Shown here in pieces: positions 8,617-17,033 of a stretch of DNA of 64,000 nt. Position numbers and translations under genes: made by a program. Below the pieces are notes generated by a model. That model had not been told where the DNA came from. It saw only the letters and a list, made by a program, of their open reading frames with translations, and ran no database searches. This DNA is from Streptomyces omiyaensis (GTDB lineage: Bacteria; Actinomycetota; Actinomycetes; Streptomycetales; Streptomycetaceae): contig NZ_BMVV01000003.1 of the NCBI RefSeq assembly GCF_014650895.1, positions 1 through 64,000 on the forward strand. Reading direction: 5' to 3'. The stretch's first letter is position 1; each line of letters begins with the position of its first letter.

Positions 8617-10295
8617 CCCCGACCGCCGACCCGCGGACCACCGGCCACGCCCCCGCCGGCCGGCCGCTCGTGGAAGTCCGCGACCTCACCGTCGAGTTCG
8701 ACACCGCCGACGGGACCGTACGCGCCGTCGACCGGCTCTCCCTCACCCTGGACGCCGGCCGTGCCCTCGCCCTCGTCGGCGAGTCCGGCAGCGGCAAGTC
8801 CACCGTCGCCGCCGCCCTCCTCGGCCTCCACCGCGGCACCGGCGCCCGCGTCACCGGCACCGTCCTCGTCGACGGCACCGACCCCGCCGCCGCCCCGCCC
8901 GCCGTCCTCCGAAGGCTCCGCGGCGGCCTCGCCGCCATGGTCTTCCAGGACCCCCTCTCCGCCCTCGACCCCTACCTCGCCATCGGCGACCAGATCGCCG
9001 AGGTCCACCGGCTCCACCACCCGGTCTCCCGCCGGGCCGCCCGCGCCCGCGCCGTCGAGGTCCTCGACCGCGTCGGCATCCCCGACGCCGCCCGCCGCGC
9101 ACGCTCCCGCCCGCACGAGTTCAGCGGCGGCATGCGCCAGCGGGCCCTGCTCGCCATGGCCCTCGCCTGCGACCCCCGGGTCGTCGTCGCCGACGAACCC
9201 ACCACCGCCCTCGACGTCACCGTCCAGGCCCAGATCCTCGACCTCCTCCACGAGCTCCGCCACGAGACCGGCACCGCCCTCCTCCTCGTCACCCACGACG
9301 TCGGCGTCGCCGCCGAGAGCGCCGACGAGGTCCTCGTCATGCGCGGCGGACGCGAGGTCGAACGCGGCCCCGTCGGGCGGGTGCTCGCCGCCCCCGCCGC
9401 CCCCTACACCCGGCGGCTCCTCGACGCGGTGCCCCGGCTCGACGGACCGGTGCGGCCCCCCGCCCCGCCGGAGGGCGAGCCGCTCCTCGAAGCCGTCGGC
9501 CTGCGAAAGGAGTTCGGGCGCGGCCGGAGCGCCGTGACCGCCGTGACCGACGCCTCCCTCACCCTCCGCGCCGGAGAGACCCTCGGGCTCGTCGGCGAGT
9601 CCGGCAGCGGCAAGACCACCCTCGGCCGGATGCTCGTCCGCCTCCTCGACCCCACCGGCGGCGAACTCCGCTACCGGGGAGAGGAGATAGGCCGACTGGA
9701 CGAACGCCGGCTCCGCCCCTTCCGGCGCGAGCTCCAGCTCGTCTTCCAGGACCCGGCCTCCTCCCTCAACCCCCGCCGCACCATCGGGGACTCCATCGCC
9801 GAGTTCGTCCCCCGGGGGACCGGCGGGGCCGGGACCCGCGCCCGCGTCCGCGACCTCCTCGACCGGGTCGGACTCGACCCCGACCGGCTCGACGCCTACC
9901 CGCACGAGTTCAGCGGCGGCCAGCGCCAGCGCGTCGGCATCGCCCGCGCGCTCGCCGCCGAACCCCGCGTCATCGTCTGCGACGAGCCCGTCTCCGCCCT
10001 CGACGTCACCACCCAGGCCCAGGTCACCGCCCTGCTCTGCGACCTCCAGGCCGAACTCGGCCTCGGCCTCGTCTTCATCGCCCACGACCTCGCCGTCGTC
10101 CGCCGGGTCAGCGACCGCGTCGCCGTCATGCGCGCCGGCCGGATCGTCGAGCAGGGCACCGTGGCCGAGGTCTACGACACCCCCGCCGACCCCTACACGC
10201 GCAGCCTCCTCGCCGCCGTCCCCGCACTCGACCCGGTCCTCGCCGCGGAGCGCCGGGCCCGCCGCGCGCGCCACCCCGAACTCGCCGGAATCTGA
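8613..10295 (+). CDS. fused dipeptide ABC transporter ATPase (DppD-DppF in one chain)
   Basis: 560 residues containing two complete ABC ATPase domains. Domain 1 (about 20-280) has Walker [10 protein letters not shown], signature [10 protein letters not shown] and Walker B VVVADEP. Domain 2 (about 290-545) has [19 protein letters not shown] and VIVCDEP. Each ends with the PYTRRLL/PYTRSLL segment typical of OppD/OppF. Fusion of the two halves is common in actinobacteria. GTG start overlaps the permease stop. It energises the importer encoded by the three genes before it. A hairpin at 10372-10405 may end the operon. Confidence 0.93.
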   Translation: MTPTADPRTTGHAPAGRPLVEVRDLTVEFDTADGTVRAVDRLSLTLDAGRALALVGESGSGKSTVAAALLGLHRGTGARVTGTVLVDGTDPAAAPPAVLRRLRGGLAAMVFQDPLSALDPYLAIGDQIAEVHRLHHPVSRRAARARAVEVLDRVGIPDAARRARSRPHEFSGGMRQRALLAMALACDPRVVVADEPTTALDVTVQAQILDLLHELRHETGTALLLVTHDVGVAAESADEVLVMRGGREVERGPVGRVLAAPAAPYTRRLLDAVPRLDGPVRPPAPPEGEPLLEAVGLRKEFGRGRSAVTAVTDASLTLRAGETLGLVGESGSGKTTLGRMLVRLLDPTGGELRYRGEEIGRLDERRLRPFRRELQLVFQDPASSLNPRRTIGDSIAEFVPRGTGGAGTRARVRDLLDRVGLDPDRLDAYPHEFSGGQRQRVGIARALAAEPRVIVCDEPVSALDVTTQAQVTALLCDLQAELGLGLVFIAHDLAVVRRVSDRVAVMRAGRIVEQGTVAEVYDTPADPYTRSLLAAVPALDPVLAAERRARRARHPELAGI

Positions 10296-10371
10296 CCCTC
10301 CGTGACGTCCGGGGCGCGTATCGCCACCGAACGCGACCGGACGGGGAAAGTTACGTGCATTCACCCCTTCC

Positions 10372-10405
10372 GGTGGTGCGACGGACAACCGTCCGTCGCG
10401 CCACC
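10372..10405 (+). terminator. 15-bp hairpin after the ABC importer operon
   Basis: Inverted repeat 10372-10386 / 10391-10405 with one mismatch and loop AACC, about 75 nt after the ATPase stop. The remainder of the gap to 10522 holds no gene I can see. Confidence 0.5.
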
Positions 10406-10521
10406 GCTCCCTGCGCTTACGTTCTACCCGCTGCGGAATTCCCGCTCGGGGACGCCCGTCGAGGGGCGGCAGCGCGCGCCACCGGCGGGACCGGTGGGCG
10501 CCGTCAAGGGACCGGGGGTGT

Positions 10522-12189
10522 GTGCTCGTGCGGATCGGACTGCTCACCGAGGGTGGCACCCCGTGCGCCGTCGGTGACACCGGGGCCTGGTGGCAGCGGC
10601 TCGTCCGCGGCCTCGCCTCCCACGACTTCGACCTGTACGCCGTCGGCGGCCCCCTCCCCACCGCCCCGCTGCCCCCCAACACCCGGCCCGTCCCCGCCGC
10701 CGGCGAGGGCGCCCCGCCCGCCGGACCCCCCGAGCGGACCCGCCGCCGCGCCTACGGGCGCCGCGACCGCCGCCGCTTCGCCGAGGCCTTCCACGCCCTC
10801 GCCACCGGCCTCACCGCCGAGGACGCCCCCGGCCCCGGGCAGGACGACCCGGCACACGCCTTCGCCACCGGCCTCGGTGCCCTCGCCGACCTCGCCCGCG
10901 ACAGCGGCGGACTCCCCGGCGCGCTCCGCTCCGACGACGCCGTCCGCCTCCTGGAGGCCGCCTCCCGCGCCCCCGGCGCCCGCCGCGCCGCCGCCGCGGC
11001 CGCCCTCCGCGACCACCTCGCCTTCGCCGACCGCCTGGAGCGGGCCCTGCGCCCCCTCTCCCTCGACTGGTACGACGAGGGCGCCCTCGGCTCCGCCGAC
11101 CTCTGCCACGCCACCGCGGGCGGGCCCGTCGCCCTCCCCGGCCTCCTGGCCAAACGCTTCTTCGGCACCCCCCTCCTCGTCACCGAGTACGGCGTCGGCC
11201 TCCGCGCCCACTACCTCGACCGGCCCGCCGCGGACGCCGCCGGGCACTCCACCGCCCTGCGCACCCTGCTCGCCGCCCTCCACGGACGCCTCGCCGGAGA
11301 GACGTACCGCCAGGCCGCCCTCCTCACCCCGGGCAACGCCCACGCCCGCCGCTGGCAGGAGAGGCTCGGCGCCGACCGGGACCGGGTCCGCACCGTCCAC
11401 CCCGGCATGCCCGCCGAGCGCTTCGCCGAGGTCGGCGAGGACGAGGAGGGCGGAGAGCCCGGCACCCTCGTCTGGATCGGACGCGTCGAACCCGCCAAGG
11501 ACCTGGTCGCCCTCCTCCACGCCTTCGCCGACCTCCGCGCCCGCCGTCCCGACACCCGGCTCCGGATCGTCTCCGTCCCGGCCGACGGCGCCGGGCCCGA
11601 ACGGGGCGCCGACCACTGCGCCTACCTCGCCCAGTGCGCCGCGCTCGCCGCCCAGCTCTTCCCCGACGAGGCCCCGGGGGCCCACGCCGTCGGCGAGAAC
11701 CCCGTCTCCTTCGAGGAGCTCGGCGGCCCCGAGGCCCCCACCCTGGAGGACGTCTACGCCTCGGCCGCCGTCGTCGTCCTCTCCAGCACCGTCGAGGGCT
11801 TCCCCGCCAGCCTCGTCGAGGCCATGTTCTGCGCCCGCGCCACCGTCTCCACCGACGTCGGCGCGGTCGTCGAGATCATCGGCGGCACCGGGCTCGTCGT
11901 GCCGCCGCGCAACCCCCGGGCGCTCGCCGACGCCTGCCTCGCCCTGCTGCGCGACCCCGGGCGCCGGCACCGGCTCGGCGCCGCGGCCCGCGCCCGCGCG
12001 CTCGAACTCTTCACCGTCGACCAGAACCTCGCCGCGTTCCGCGGCATCTACCTGGAACTCCTCTCCCACGCGCCCGCACGCCACCGGGCCGGGTCCGACG
12101 TGCCCTTCGCCCACCCCGCCGAGGCGCACCTCCCCGGCAGCTGGGCGCCGAAGGCCGTCGCCGCGGGCACAGGAGCCCCCGATGCCTGA
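10522..12189 (+). CDS. PelF-like GT4 glycosyltransferase (DUF3492 N-terminus)
   Basis: 555 residues. The start RIGLLTEGGTP followed by WWQRLVRGLASHDFDLYAV matches the DUF3492 opening of PelF glycosyltransferases, and LLVTEYGVGLRAHYL is another family landmark. The C-terminal GT-B half has LVWIGRVEPAKDLVALLHAF and the nucleotide-sugar site SSTVEGFPASLVEAM with E-x7-E spacing. PelF-type enzymes polymerise amino-sugar exopolysaccharide in the cytoplasm. Start is GTG 10522 or GTG 10528; neither has a strong ribosome site. It heads a four-gene set with a membrane protein, an epimerase and a spherulin-4 protein, the same kinds of parts as in pel loci. Confidence 0.85.
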   Translation: MLVRIGLLTEGGTPCAVGDTGAWWQRLVRGLASHDFDLYAVGGPLPTAPLPPNTRPVPAAGEGAPPAGPPERTRRRAYGRRDRRRFAEAFHALATGLTAEDAPGPGQDDPAHAFATGLGALADLARDSGGLPGALRSDDAVRLLEAASRAPGARRAAAAAALRDHLAFADRLERALRPLSLDWYDEGALGSADLCHATAGGPVALPGLLAKRFFGTPLLVTEYGVGLRAHYLDRPAADAAGHSTALRTLLAALHGRLAGETYRQAALLTPGNAHARRWQERLGADRDRVRTVHPGMPAERFAEVGEDEEGGEPGTLVWIGRVEPAKDLVALLHAFADLRARRPDTRLRIVSVPADGAGPERGADHCAYLAQCAALAAQLFPDEAPGAHAVGENPVSFEELGGPEAPTLEDVYASAAVVVLSSTVEGFPASLVEAMFCARATVSTDVGAVVEIIGGTGLVVPPRNPRALADACLALLRDPGRRHRLGAAARARALELFTVDQNLAAFRGIYLELLSHAPARHRAGSDVPFAHPAEAHLPGSWAPKAVAAGTGAPDA

Positions 12190-12202
12190 AGGAGGCACCC
12201 CC

Positions 12203-13882
12203 ATGCGCGGCCCCGCCGCCCCGACGAGCCCCGGAGCCTGGGACGCCCGCTCCGAAGCCCTCCTCGGCGCCCCCGCGGTGGACGCGGAGCCCACGCCCCC
12301 CGCCATAGCCCCGGGGCCCGCCGGTGCGCTTCCCGCCCTCGGCCTCCCCGCGGACCCCGGCACCGCCACCCCCGTCCCCGGCGCGTCCGCCCTGGACGAC
12401 CTCCTCTCCGCCTTCGGCCCGCCGCGCCACCCCGCCGCGGACCCCGGGCCCCCGCACGCCCCCGAGCCGGAGTCCGCCCACCCGGACGACCCGGACGACC
12501 AGGAGGACCAGGAGCCCCGCGCCGACGAGCCCGAGGCCGGACCCGCGGTCGAGGCCGTGTCCGAGGCCGGGTCCGTGTCCGGGTCCGAGGCCGAACTCGC
12601 GGGCGCGGTCGAGGCCGCGCCCGTCCCCGACACCTCCGGATCCCGCCCCGGTACGCCCCCGGACGCGTCCGGCGCCGAGGAGCCCGTCACCCCCGGCGCA
12701 CCGGCCGCCGGCGGCGAGCCCGCGCGGGAAGCCGCGCCCGTCCCCGTCGCCCCGCCGGCGCCCCCGTCCCTCCCCGGCGGTGCCGTCGCGCCCGGACCCG
12801 GGGCCGCGTGGGGCGAGGCGCCCGGCGGGGGAGGGGCGGCGGACGCCGGACGGCCGGCGCGGCGCGGCGGGGACCCCGTCAAGGTGCTCATGCACCGGCA
12901 CCGGGAGCTGTGCGCCCGGGCCGTCGACCCCCTGGAGATCGCCGCCGGGCTCGAAGCGCAGGGGTTCACCGACCGGACCGCCGCCCGCTACCGGCACCGG
13001 GACGTCTTCTCGCTCGCCGAGGAGCTGTACGCGCGCGTGCCCCGCGGCCACCTGGAACCCGCGCCGGCCGAGGACGCCCCCGCGCCCCGCGCCCCGTGGG
13101 CGCTCGCCTCGCTCGCCCCCGGCGCCGCCGCCGCCCTCCTGGTGCCCGCCCTGCTCCACCTCGACGGCACCGCCCGGCTCGCCGCCGGGACCGCCGGGGC
13201 GCTCGCGCTGGCCGGGGCGCTCGTCCTCGCCGTCCGGCGCGGGCCGCTGCGCGCCCCCGCCCCCGCGCCCGCCGCCCGGCTCTGGACCCTGTGGCTCCTC
13301 GCCTACGCCGTCGCCGGCGACGGACTCCTGGAGCAGGTGCTCGCCGGCGGACCCGACGGCGCCTGGACGCTGGACCCCGCCCCCCTCCTCGGGCTCGCGC
13401 TCGCCGTCGCGCCCGCCGCCTGGTGCGCCCACCTCTTCGCCGGCCGGGCCCGCCGCCGCATCGCCGCCGGCCGCGGCCTCGCCGACTTCGCGGCCGCCAC
13501 GCGCGCGTGGCTCCTCGCCGCCGTCCTCCTCCACCTCGCCGCCCTCGCCGCGCTGCTCGCGCTCACCGGCCTCACCGCCGGCGCGCTCGCCCTCGGCGCC
13601 CTGCTCCTCCTCGCCCGGCTGCTCACCGTCCACGGACATCCCGAGACGGCCGCCGCCGCCCTCGCCGCCGCCTGCGCCGCCGAAGCCCTCGGCCTCGCCG
13701 GCGTGCTGGCCGCCCGGCTCCCGCTCCCCGGCTTCGACGCGCTCGCCGTCCCCGTACGGACCGCCGTCGACGCCTGGGGCCCCGGCGCCCTCCCCGCGCT
13801 CGTCTGCGGCGCCGCCGCGCTCGGCCTGCTGGCCCACGCGACCGGTTCCCTCGCCCGGGCCTCGGCCCACAGCGCCCCCTGA
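12203..13882 (+). CDS. large multi-pass membrane protein with disordered N-terminus
   Basis: 559 residues. The ATG at 12203 is chosen because AAGGAGG lies 7 nt upstream; it starts 13 bp after the glycosyltransferase stop. Residues 1-225 are disordered and rich in Pro, Ala, Glu and Asp. A conserved-looking block follows (VKVLMHRHRELCARAVDPLE), then about nine hydrophobic helices to the C-terminus. I do not recognise a named family; it occupies the place of the PelG-type membrane partner but does not resemble PelG to my eye. Possible role: export or assembly of the polymer made by the neighbour. Confidence 0.75.
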   Translation: MRGPAAPTSPGAWDARSEALLGAPAVDAEPTPPAIAPGPAGALPALGLPADPGTATPVPGASALDDLLSAFGPPRHPAADPGPPHAPEPESAHPDDPDDQEDQEPRADEPEAGPAVEAVSEAGSVSGSEAELAGAVEAAPVPDTSGSRPGTPPDASGAEEPVTPGAPAAGGEPAREAAPVPVAPPAPPSLPGGAVAPGPGAAWGEAPGGGGAADAGRPARRGGDPVKVLMHRHRELCARAVDPLEIAAGLEAQGFTDRTAARYRHRDVFSLAEELYARVPRGHLEPAPAEDAPAPRAPWALASLAPGAAAALLVPALLHLDGTARLAAGTAGALALAGALVLAVRRGPLRAPAPAPAARLWTLWLLAYAVAGDGLLEQVLAGGPDGAWTLDPAPLLGLALAVAPAAWCAHLFAGRARRRIAAGRGLADFAAATRAWLLAAVLLHLAALAALLALTGLTAGALALGALLLLARLLTVHGHPETAAAALAAACAAEALGLAGVLAARLPLPGFDALAVPVRTAVDAWGPGALPALVCGAAALGLLAHATGSLARASAHSAP

Positions 13883-13961
13883 CCCGGGGACTCCCGCGGA
13901 GCCGACGCCGCGGGCGCCCCGCCCACGACCCTCATCACCACCCCCAAGGAGAACGAAGACC

Positions 13962-14015
13962 ATGACCCCTCACTCCCCAGCACCGGCCGGTCGGCACGAA
14001 GGGGCCGCACGATGA
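13962..14015 (+). CDS. possible 17-residue coupling ORF before the epimerase gene
   Basis: A short ORF (MTPHSPAPAGRHEGAAR) begins 10 nt after an AAGGAG and its TGA overlaps the ATG of the epimerase gene. The epimerase has no clear ribosome site of its own, so this ORF may deliver ribosomes to it. It is too short to prove. Confidence 0.35.
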   Translation: MTPHSPAPAGRHEGAAR

Positions 14016-14983
14016 GGGTGCTACTGCTCGGAGCCAACGGCTTCATCGGCCGCTTCGTCGCCGACCGGCTGCTCGCCGACCCGGCGGTCCACCTCACCGC
14101 CCTCGGCCGCGGCGACGACGCCGACGTCCGCTTCGACCTCGCCACCGGCAGCCCGGGCGCGCTCACCCGCTTCCTGGACGCCGTCCACCCCGGCGTGGTC
14201 GTCAACTGCGCGGGCGCCACCCGCGGCGGCGCCCGCGACCTGACCCGGCACAACACCGTCGCCGTCGCCACCGTCTGCGAGGCCCTGCGCCGCAGCGGCT
14301 GCGGCGCCCGGCTCGTCCAGGTCGGCTGCGCCTCCGAGTACGGCCCCAGCCAGCCCGGCTCCTCCACCGCGGAGGACGCCGTGCCGCGCCCGGGAGGCCC
14401 GTACGGCGTCTCCAAGCTCGCCGCCACCGAACTCGTCCTCGGCTCCGGCCTCGACGCGGTCGTCCTGCGGGTCTTCTCCCCGGTCGGCCCCGGCACCCCC
14501 GCCGGCTCCCCGCTCGGCCGGCTCGCCGAGGCGATGCGCCGGGCCATGCAGGCCGGGGACGGCGAGCTCAAGCTCAGCGGCCTCGGCGTGCAGCGGGACT
14601 TCGTGGACGTCCGGGACGTGGCCCGGGCCGTGCACGCCGCCTCCCTCTCCGCCGCCCAGGGCGTCGTCAACATCGGTACGGGACGGGCCGTCCGGCTCCG
14701 GGACGCCGCCGCCGTCCTCGCCCGGGTCGCCGGCTACGCGGGCAACCTCCACGAGGTCGACGGCCCGCACGGCGTCCCGCAGCGGCCCGTCATCGGCGCC
14801 CCGCGCTCCGAGGCGACCATCGCCGAACAGCTGGCCTCCGCCCCCTTCCCGTACCCCGACGGCTGCGGTCCCTGGCAGCAGGCCGACGTCCGCACCGCCC
14901 GCGACCGGCTCGGCTGGCGCCCCCGGATCAACCTGGAGGAGTCGCTCGCCGACATCTGGATGGAGGCGGCGTGTCGCATCTGA
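14012..14983 (+). CDS. NAD-dependent epimerase/dehydratase (extended SDR)
   Basis: 323 residues. Rossmann motif LLGANGFIGRF at residues 4-14, a serine-site region ASEYGPSQPGSST and the catalytic PYGVSKLAAT (YxxxK), then a substrate-binding RDFVDVRDVARAVH. These mark a nucleotide-sugar epimerase or reductase. In context it could supply a UDP-amino sugar to the PelF-like transferase, like the GalE/PelX-type epimerases of pel loci (inference). The ATG overlaps a 17-codon ORF and its own end overlaps the next gene by 13 bp, indicating tight operon structure. Confidence 0.88.
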   Translation: MRVLLLGANGFIGRFVADRLLADPAVHLTALGRGDDADVRFDLATGSPGALTRFLDAVHPGVVVNCAGATRGGARDLTRHNTVAVATVCEALRRSGCGARLVQVGCASEYGPSQPGSSTAEDAVPRPGGPYGVSKLAATELVLGSGLDAVVLRVFSPVGPGTPAGSPLGRLAEAMRRAMQAGDGELKLSGLGVQRDFVDVRDVARAVHAASLSAAQGVVNIGTGRAVRLRDAAAVLARVAGYAGNLHEVDGPHGVPQRPVIGAPRSEATIAEQLASAPFPYPDGCGPWQQADVRTARDRLGWRPRINLEESLADIWMEAACRI

Positions 14984-15720
14984 CCGCCACCGGGGCGGTG
15001 CGGGCGCTCGGGGTGGGCGCCCCCGGCTACGCCCACCCGCTGCTCGCCCCGGTCGAGTGGGCCGAGCTGACCCGCCCCGGGACGCCCGTGCACTGGGCGG
15101 TGCTCAACGTCTCCGACGGCCCCGGCAGCCGCCCCGACCCGCACTGCCTGGAGACCGCGGGCCGGCTGCGGCACGCCGGCGTGCGGGTGCTCGGACACCT
15201 GGACCTGGCGCACGGCTCGCGCCCCTTCGGCGAGCTGGTCTCGCAGGCGCAGCGGTACCTCGACTGGTACCGGGTCGGCGGCTTCTACCTGGACCGCTGC
15301 CCCGCCGACCGGGCGGACCTGCCCGCCGTGAGGAGGGTCACCACCACCCTGTCGGCGCTCCTCGGCGGCGACGCCCACCTCGTCCTGGGCCAGGGCCGCC
15401 ACCCGTACCCCGGCTACGCGGAGGCCGCGGACCAGCTGGTGACCTTCTCCGGCGCCTGGGTGGACTACCGCTGGTCGCAGGTGGCCGAGTGGACGGCGGA
15501 GTACCCGGAGGGGAAGTTCGCCCACCTCGTGCACGGGGTGCCGCGCACCCACCTGGACGAGGCGCTGCGGATCGCCCGGTGGCAGGGCGCGGGCACGATC
15601 TTCTTCACGGACCGCACCGGAGGGACCGGCGGAGCCCCGGGACAGAACGCGCCATTTCACTCGCTGCCCGGCTACTGGGACGAAATCGTCTCGCGTATCG
15701 GACCGGGTGTCTCGGAATGA
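14971..15720 (+). CDS. spherulation-specific family 4 (spherulin-4) protein
   Basis: 249 residues forming a predicted TIM-barrel-like fold. Landmarks are VLNVSDGPGSRPDP, VRVLGHLDLAHGSRPF, GGFYLDRCPADR, LVLGQGRHPYPGYAEAAD and VTFSGAWVDY. The family is related to polygalactosaminidase-type hydrolases, including the glycosidase part of PelA. No signal peptide is visible, which is unusual for an exopolysaccharide hydrolase and suggests a cytoplasmic or non-classical location. The GTG at 14971 overlaps the epimerase gene. I think it trims or interacts with the polymer made by this locus, but this is inferred. Confidence 0.82.
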   Translation: MSHLTATGAVRALGVGAPGYAHPLLAPVEWAELTRPGTPVHWAVLNVSDGPGSRPDPHCLETAGRLRHAGVRVLGHLDLAHGSRPFGELVSQAQRYLDWYRVGGFYLDRCPADRADLPAVRRVTTTLSALLGGDAHLVLGQGRHPYPGYAEAADQLVTFSGAWVDYRWSQVAEWTAEYPEGKFAHLVHGVPRTHLDEALRIARWQGAGTIFFTDRTGGTGGAPGQNAPFHSLPGYWDEIVSRIGPGVSE

Positions 15721-15783
15721 GGAGGGGCGTGGCAGTGTTACGGGGAGAACAACCGTACTGACATACCGACAACCGGAGTCCCC

Positions 15784-16962
15784 GTGTCGCTGCCACCCCT
15801 GGTCGAGCCGGCCGCCGAGCTCACCGTAGACGAGGTCCGCAGGTACTCCCGCCACCTGATCATCCCGGACGTCGGGATGGACGGGCAGAAGCGGCTGAAG
15901 AACGCCAAGGTGCTGGCCGTCGGCGCCGGTGGCCTCGGCTCGCCGGCGCTGATGTACCTGGCCGCCGCCGGCGTGGGCACGCTCGGCATCGTGGAGTTCG
16001 ACGAGGTCGACGAGTCGAACCTCCAGCGCCAGATCATCCACAGCCAGGCCGACATCGGCCGCTCCAAGGCCGAGTCGGCGCGCGACAGCGTGCTCGGCAT
16101 CAACCCGTACGTGAACGTGATCCTTCACGAGGAGCGGCTGGAAGCCGACAACGTGATGGAGATCTTCGGCCAGTACGACCTGATCGTCGACGGCACCGAC
16201 AACTTCGCCACCCGCTACCTGGTGAACGACGCCTGCGTGCTGCTGAACAAGCCGTACGTCTGGGGTTCGATCTACCGCTTCGACGGCCAGGCGTCGGTCT
16301 TCTGGTCCGAGCACGGCCCCTGCTACCGCTGCCTCTACCCGGAGCCCCCGCCGCCGGGCATGGTCCCCTCCTGCGCCGAGGGCGGCGTCCTGGGCGTGCT
16401 CTGCGCCTCCATCGGCTCCATCCAGGTCACCGAGGCCATCAAGGTCCTCGCCGGCGTCGGCGAGCCCCTCGTCGGCCGTCTGATGATCTACGACGCCCTG
16501 GAGATGCAGTACCGCCAGGTCAAGGTCCGCAAGGACCCGAACTGCGCGGTCTGCGGCGAGAACCCGACCGTCACCGAGCTCATCGACTACGAGGCCTTCT
16601 GCGGCGTCGTGTCCGAGGAGGCCCAGGAGGCGGCGCTCGGCTCCACGATCACTCCGAAGCAGCTCAAGGAGTGGATCGACGAGGGCGAGAACATCGACAT
16701 CATCGACGTCCGCGAGCCGAACGAGTACGAGATCGTCTCCATCCCCGGCGCCCGCCTGATCCCGAAGAACGAGTTCCTGATGGGCACCGCCCTCCAGGAC
16801 CTCCCGCAGGACAAGCGGATCGTCCTGCACTGCAAGACGGGTGTCCGCAGTGCGGAAGTCCTCGCCGTGCTCAAGTCCGCGGGCTTCGCGGACGCGGTGC
16901 ACGTCGGCGGCGGCGTGATCGGCTGGGTCCACCAGATCGAGCCCGAGAAGCCGGTGTACTAG
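15784..16962 (+). CDS. moeZ: adenylyltransferase/sulfurtransferase MoeZ
   Basis: 392 residues. An E1-like ThiF/MoeB domain (about 1-265) has the nucleotide motif GAGGLGSPALMYLAAAGVG, VDGTDNFATRYLVNDAC, and two zinc CxxC pairs (CYRC and CAVC). A rhodanese domain (about 290-392) follows with active-site Cys in LHCKTGVRSAE. MoeZ adenylates and thiocarboxylates small sulfur-carrier proteins for molybdopterin, thiamine, cysteine and specialised-metabolite sulfur insertion. GTG start with GGAG 5 nt upstream. It corresponds to Rv3206c and is highly conserved here. A hairpin shared with the convergent next gene follows. Confidence 0.95.
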   Translation: MSLPPLVEPAAELTVDEVRRYSRHLIIPDVGMDGQKRLKNAKVLAVGAGGLGSPALMYLAAAGVGTLGIVEFDEVDESNLQRQIIHSQADIGRSKAESARDSVLGINPYVNVILHEERLEADNVMEIFGQYDLIVDGTDNFATRYLVNDACVLLNKPYVWGSIYRFDGQASVFWSEHGPCYRCLYPEPPPPGMVPSCAEGGVLGVLCASIGSIQVTEAIKVLAGVGEPLVGRLMIYDALEMQYRQVKVRKDPNCAVCGENPTVTELIDYEAFCGVVSEEAQEAALGSTITPKQLKEWIDEGENIDIIDVREPNEYEIVSIPGARLIPKNEFLMGTALQDLPQDKRIVLHCKTGVRSAEVLAVLKSAGFADAVHVGGGVIGWVHQIEPEKPVY

Positions 16963-16986
16963 TCCCCCGCGCCGGACGGTGCGTGC

Positions 16987-17023
16987 CGAAGGCCCCGGAC
17001 CGGGTGACGGTCCGGGGCCTTCG
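16987..17023. terminator. bidirectional hairpin between convergent moeZ and hydrolase genes
   Basis: Perfect 15-bp stem (16987-17001 / 17009-17023) with a 7-nt loop; both flanking genes end toward it. Confidence 0.75.
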
Positions 17024-17033
17024 CGCGTCCCCG

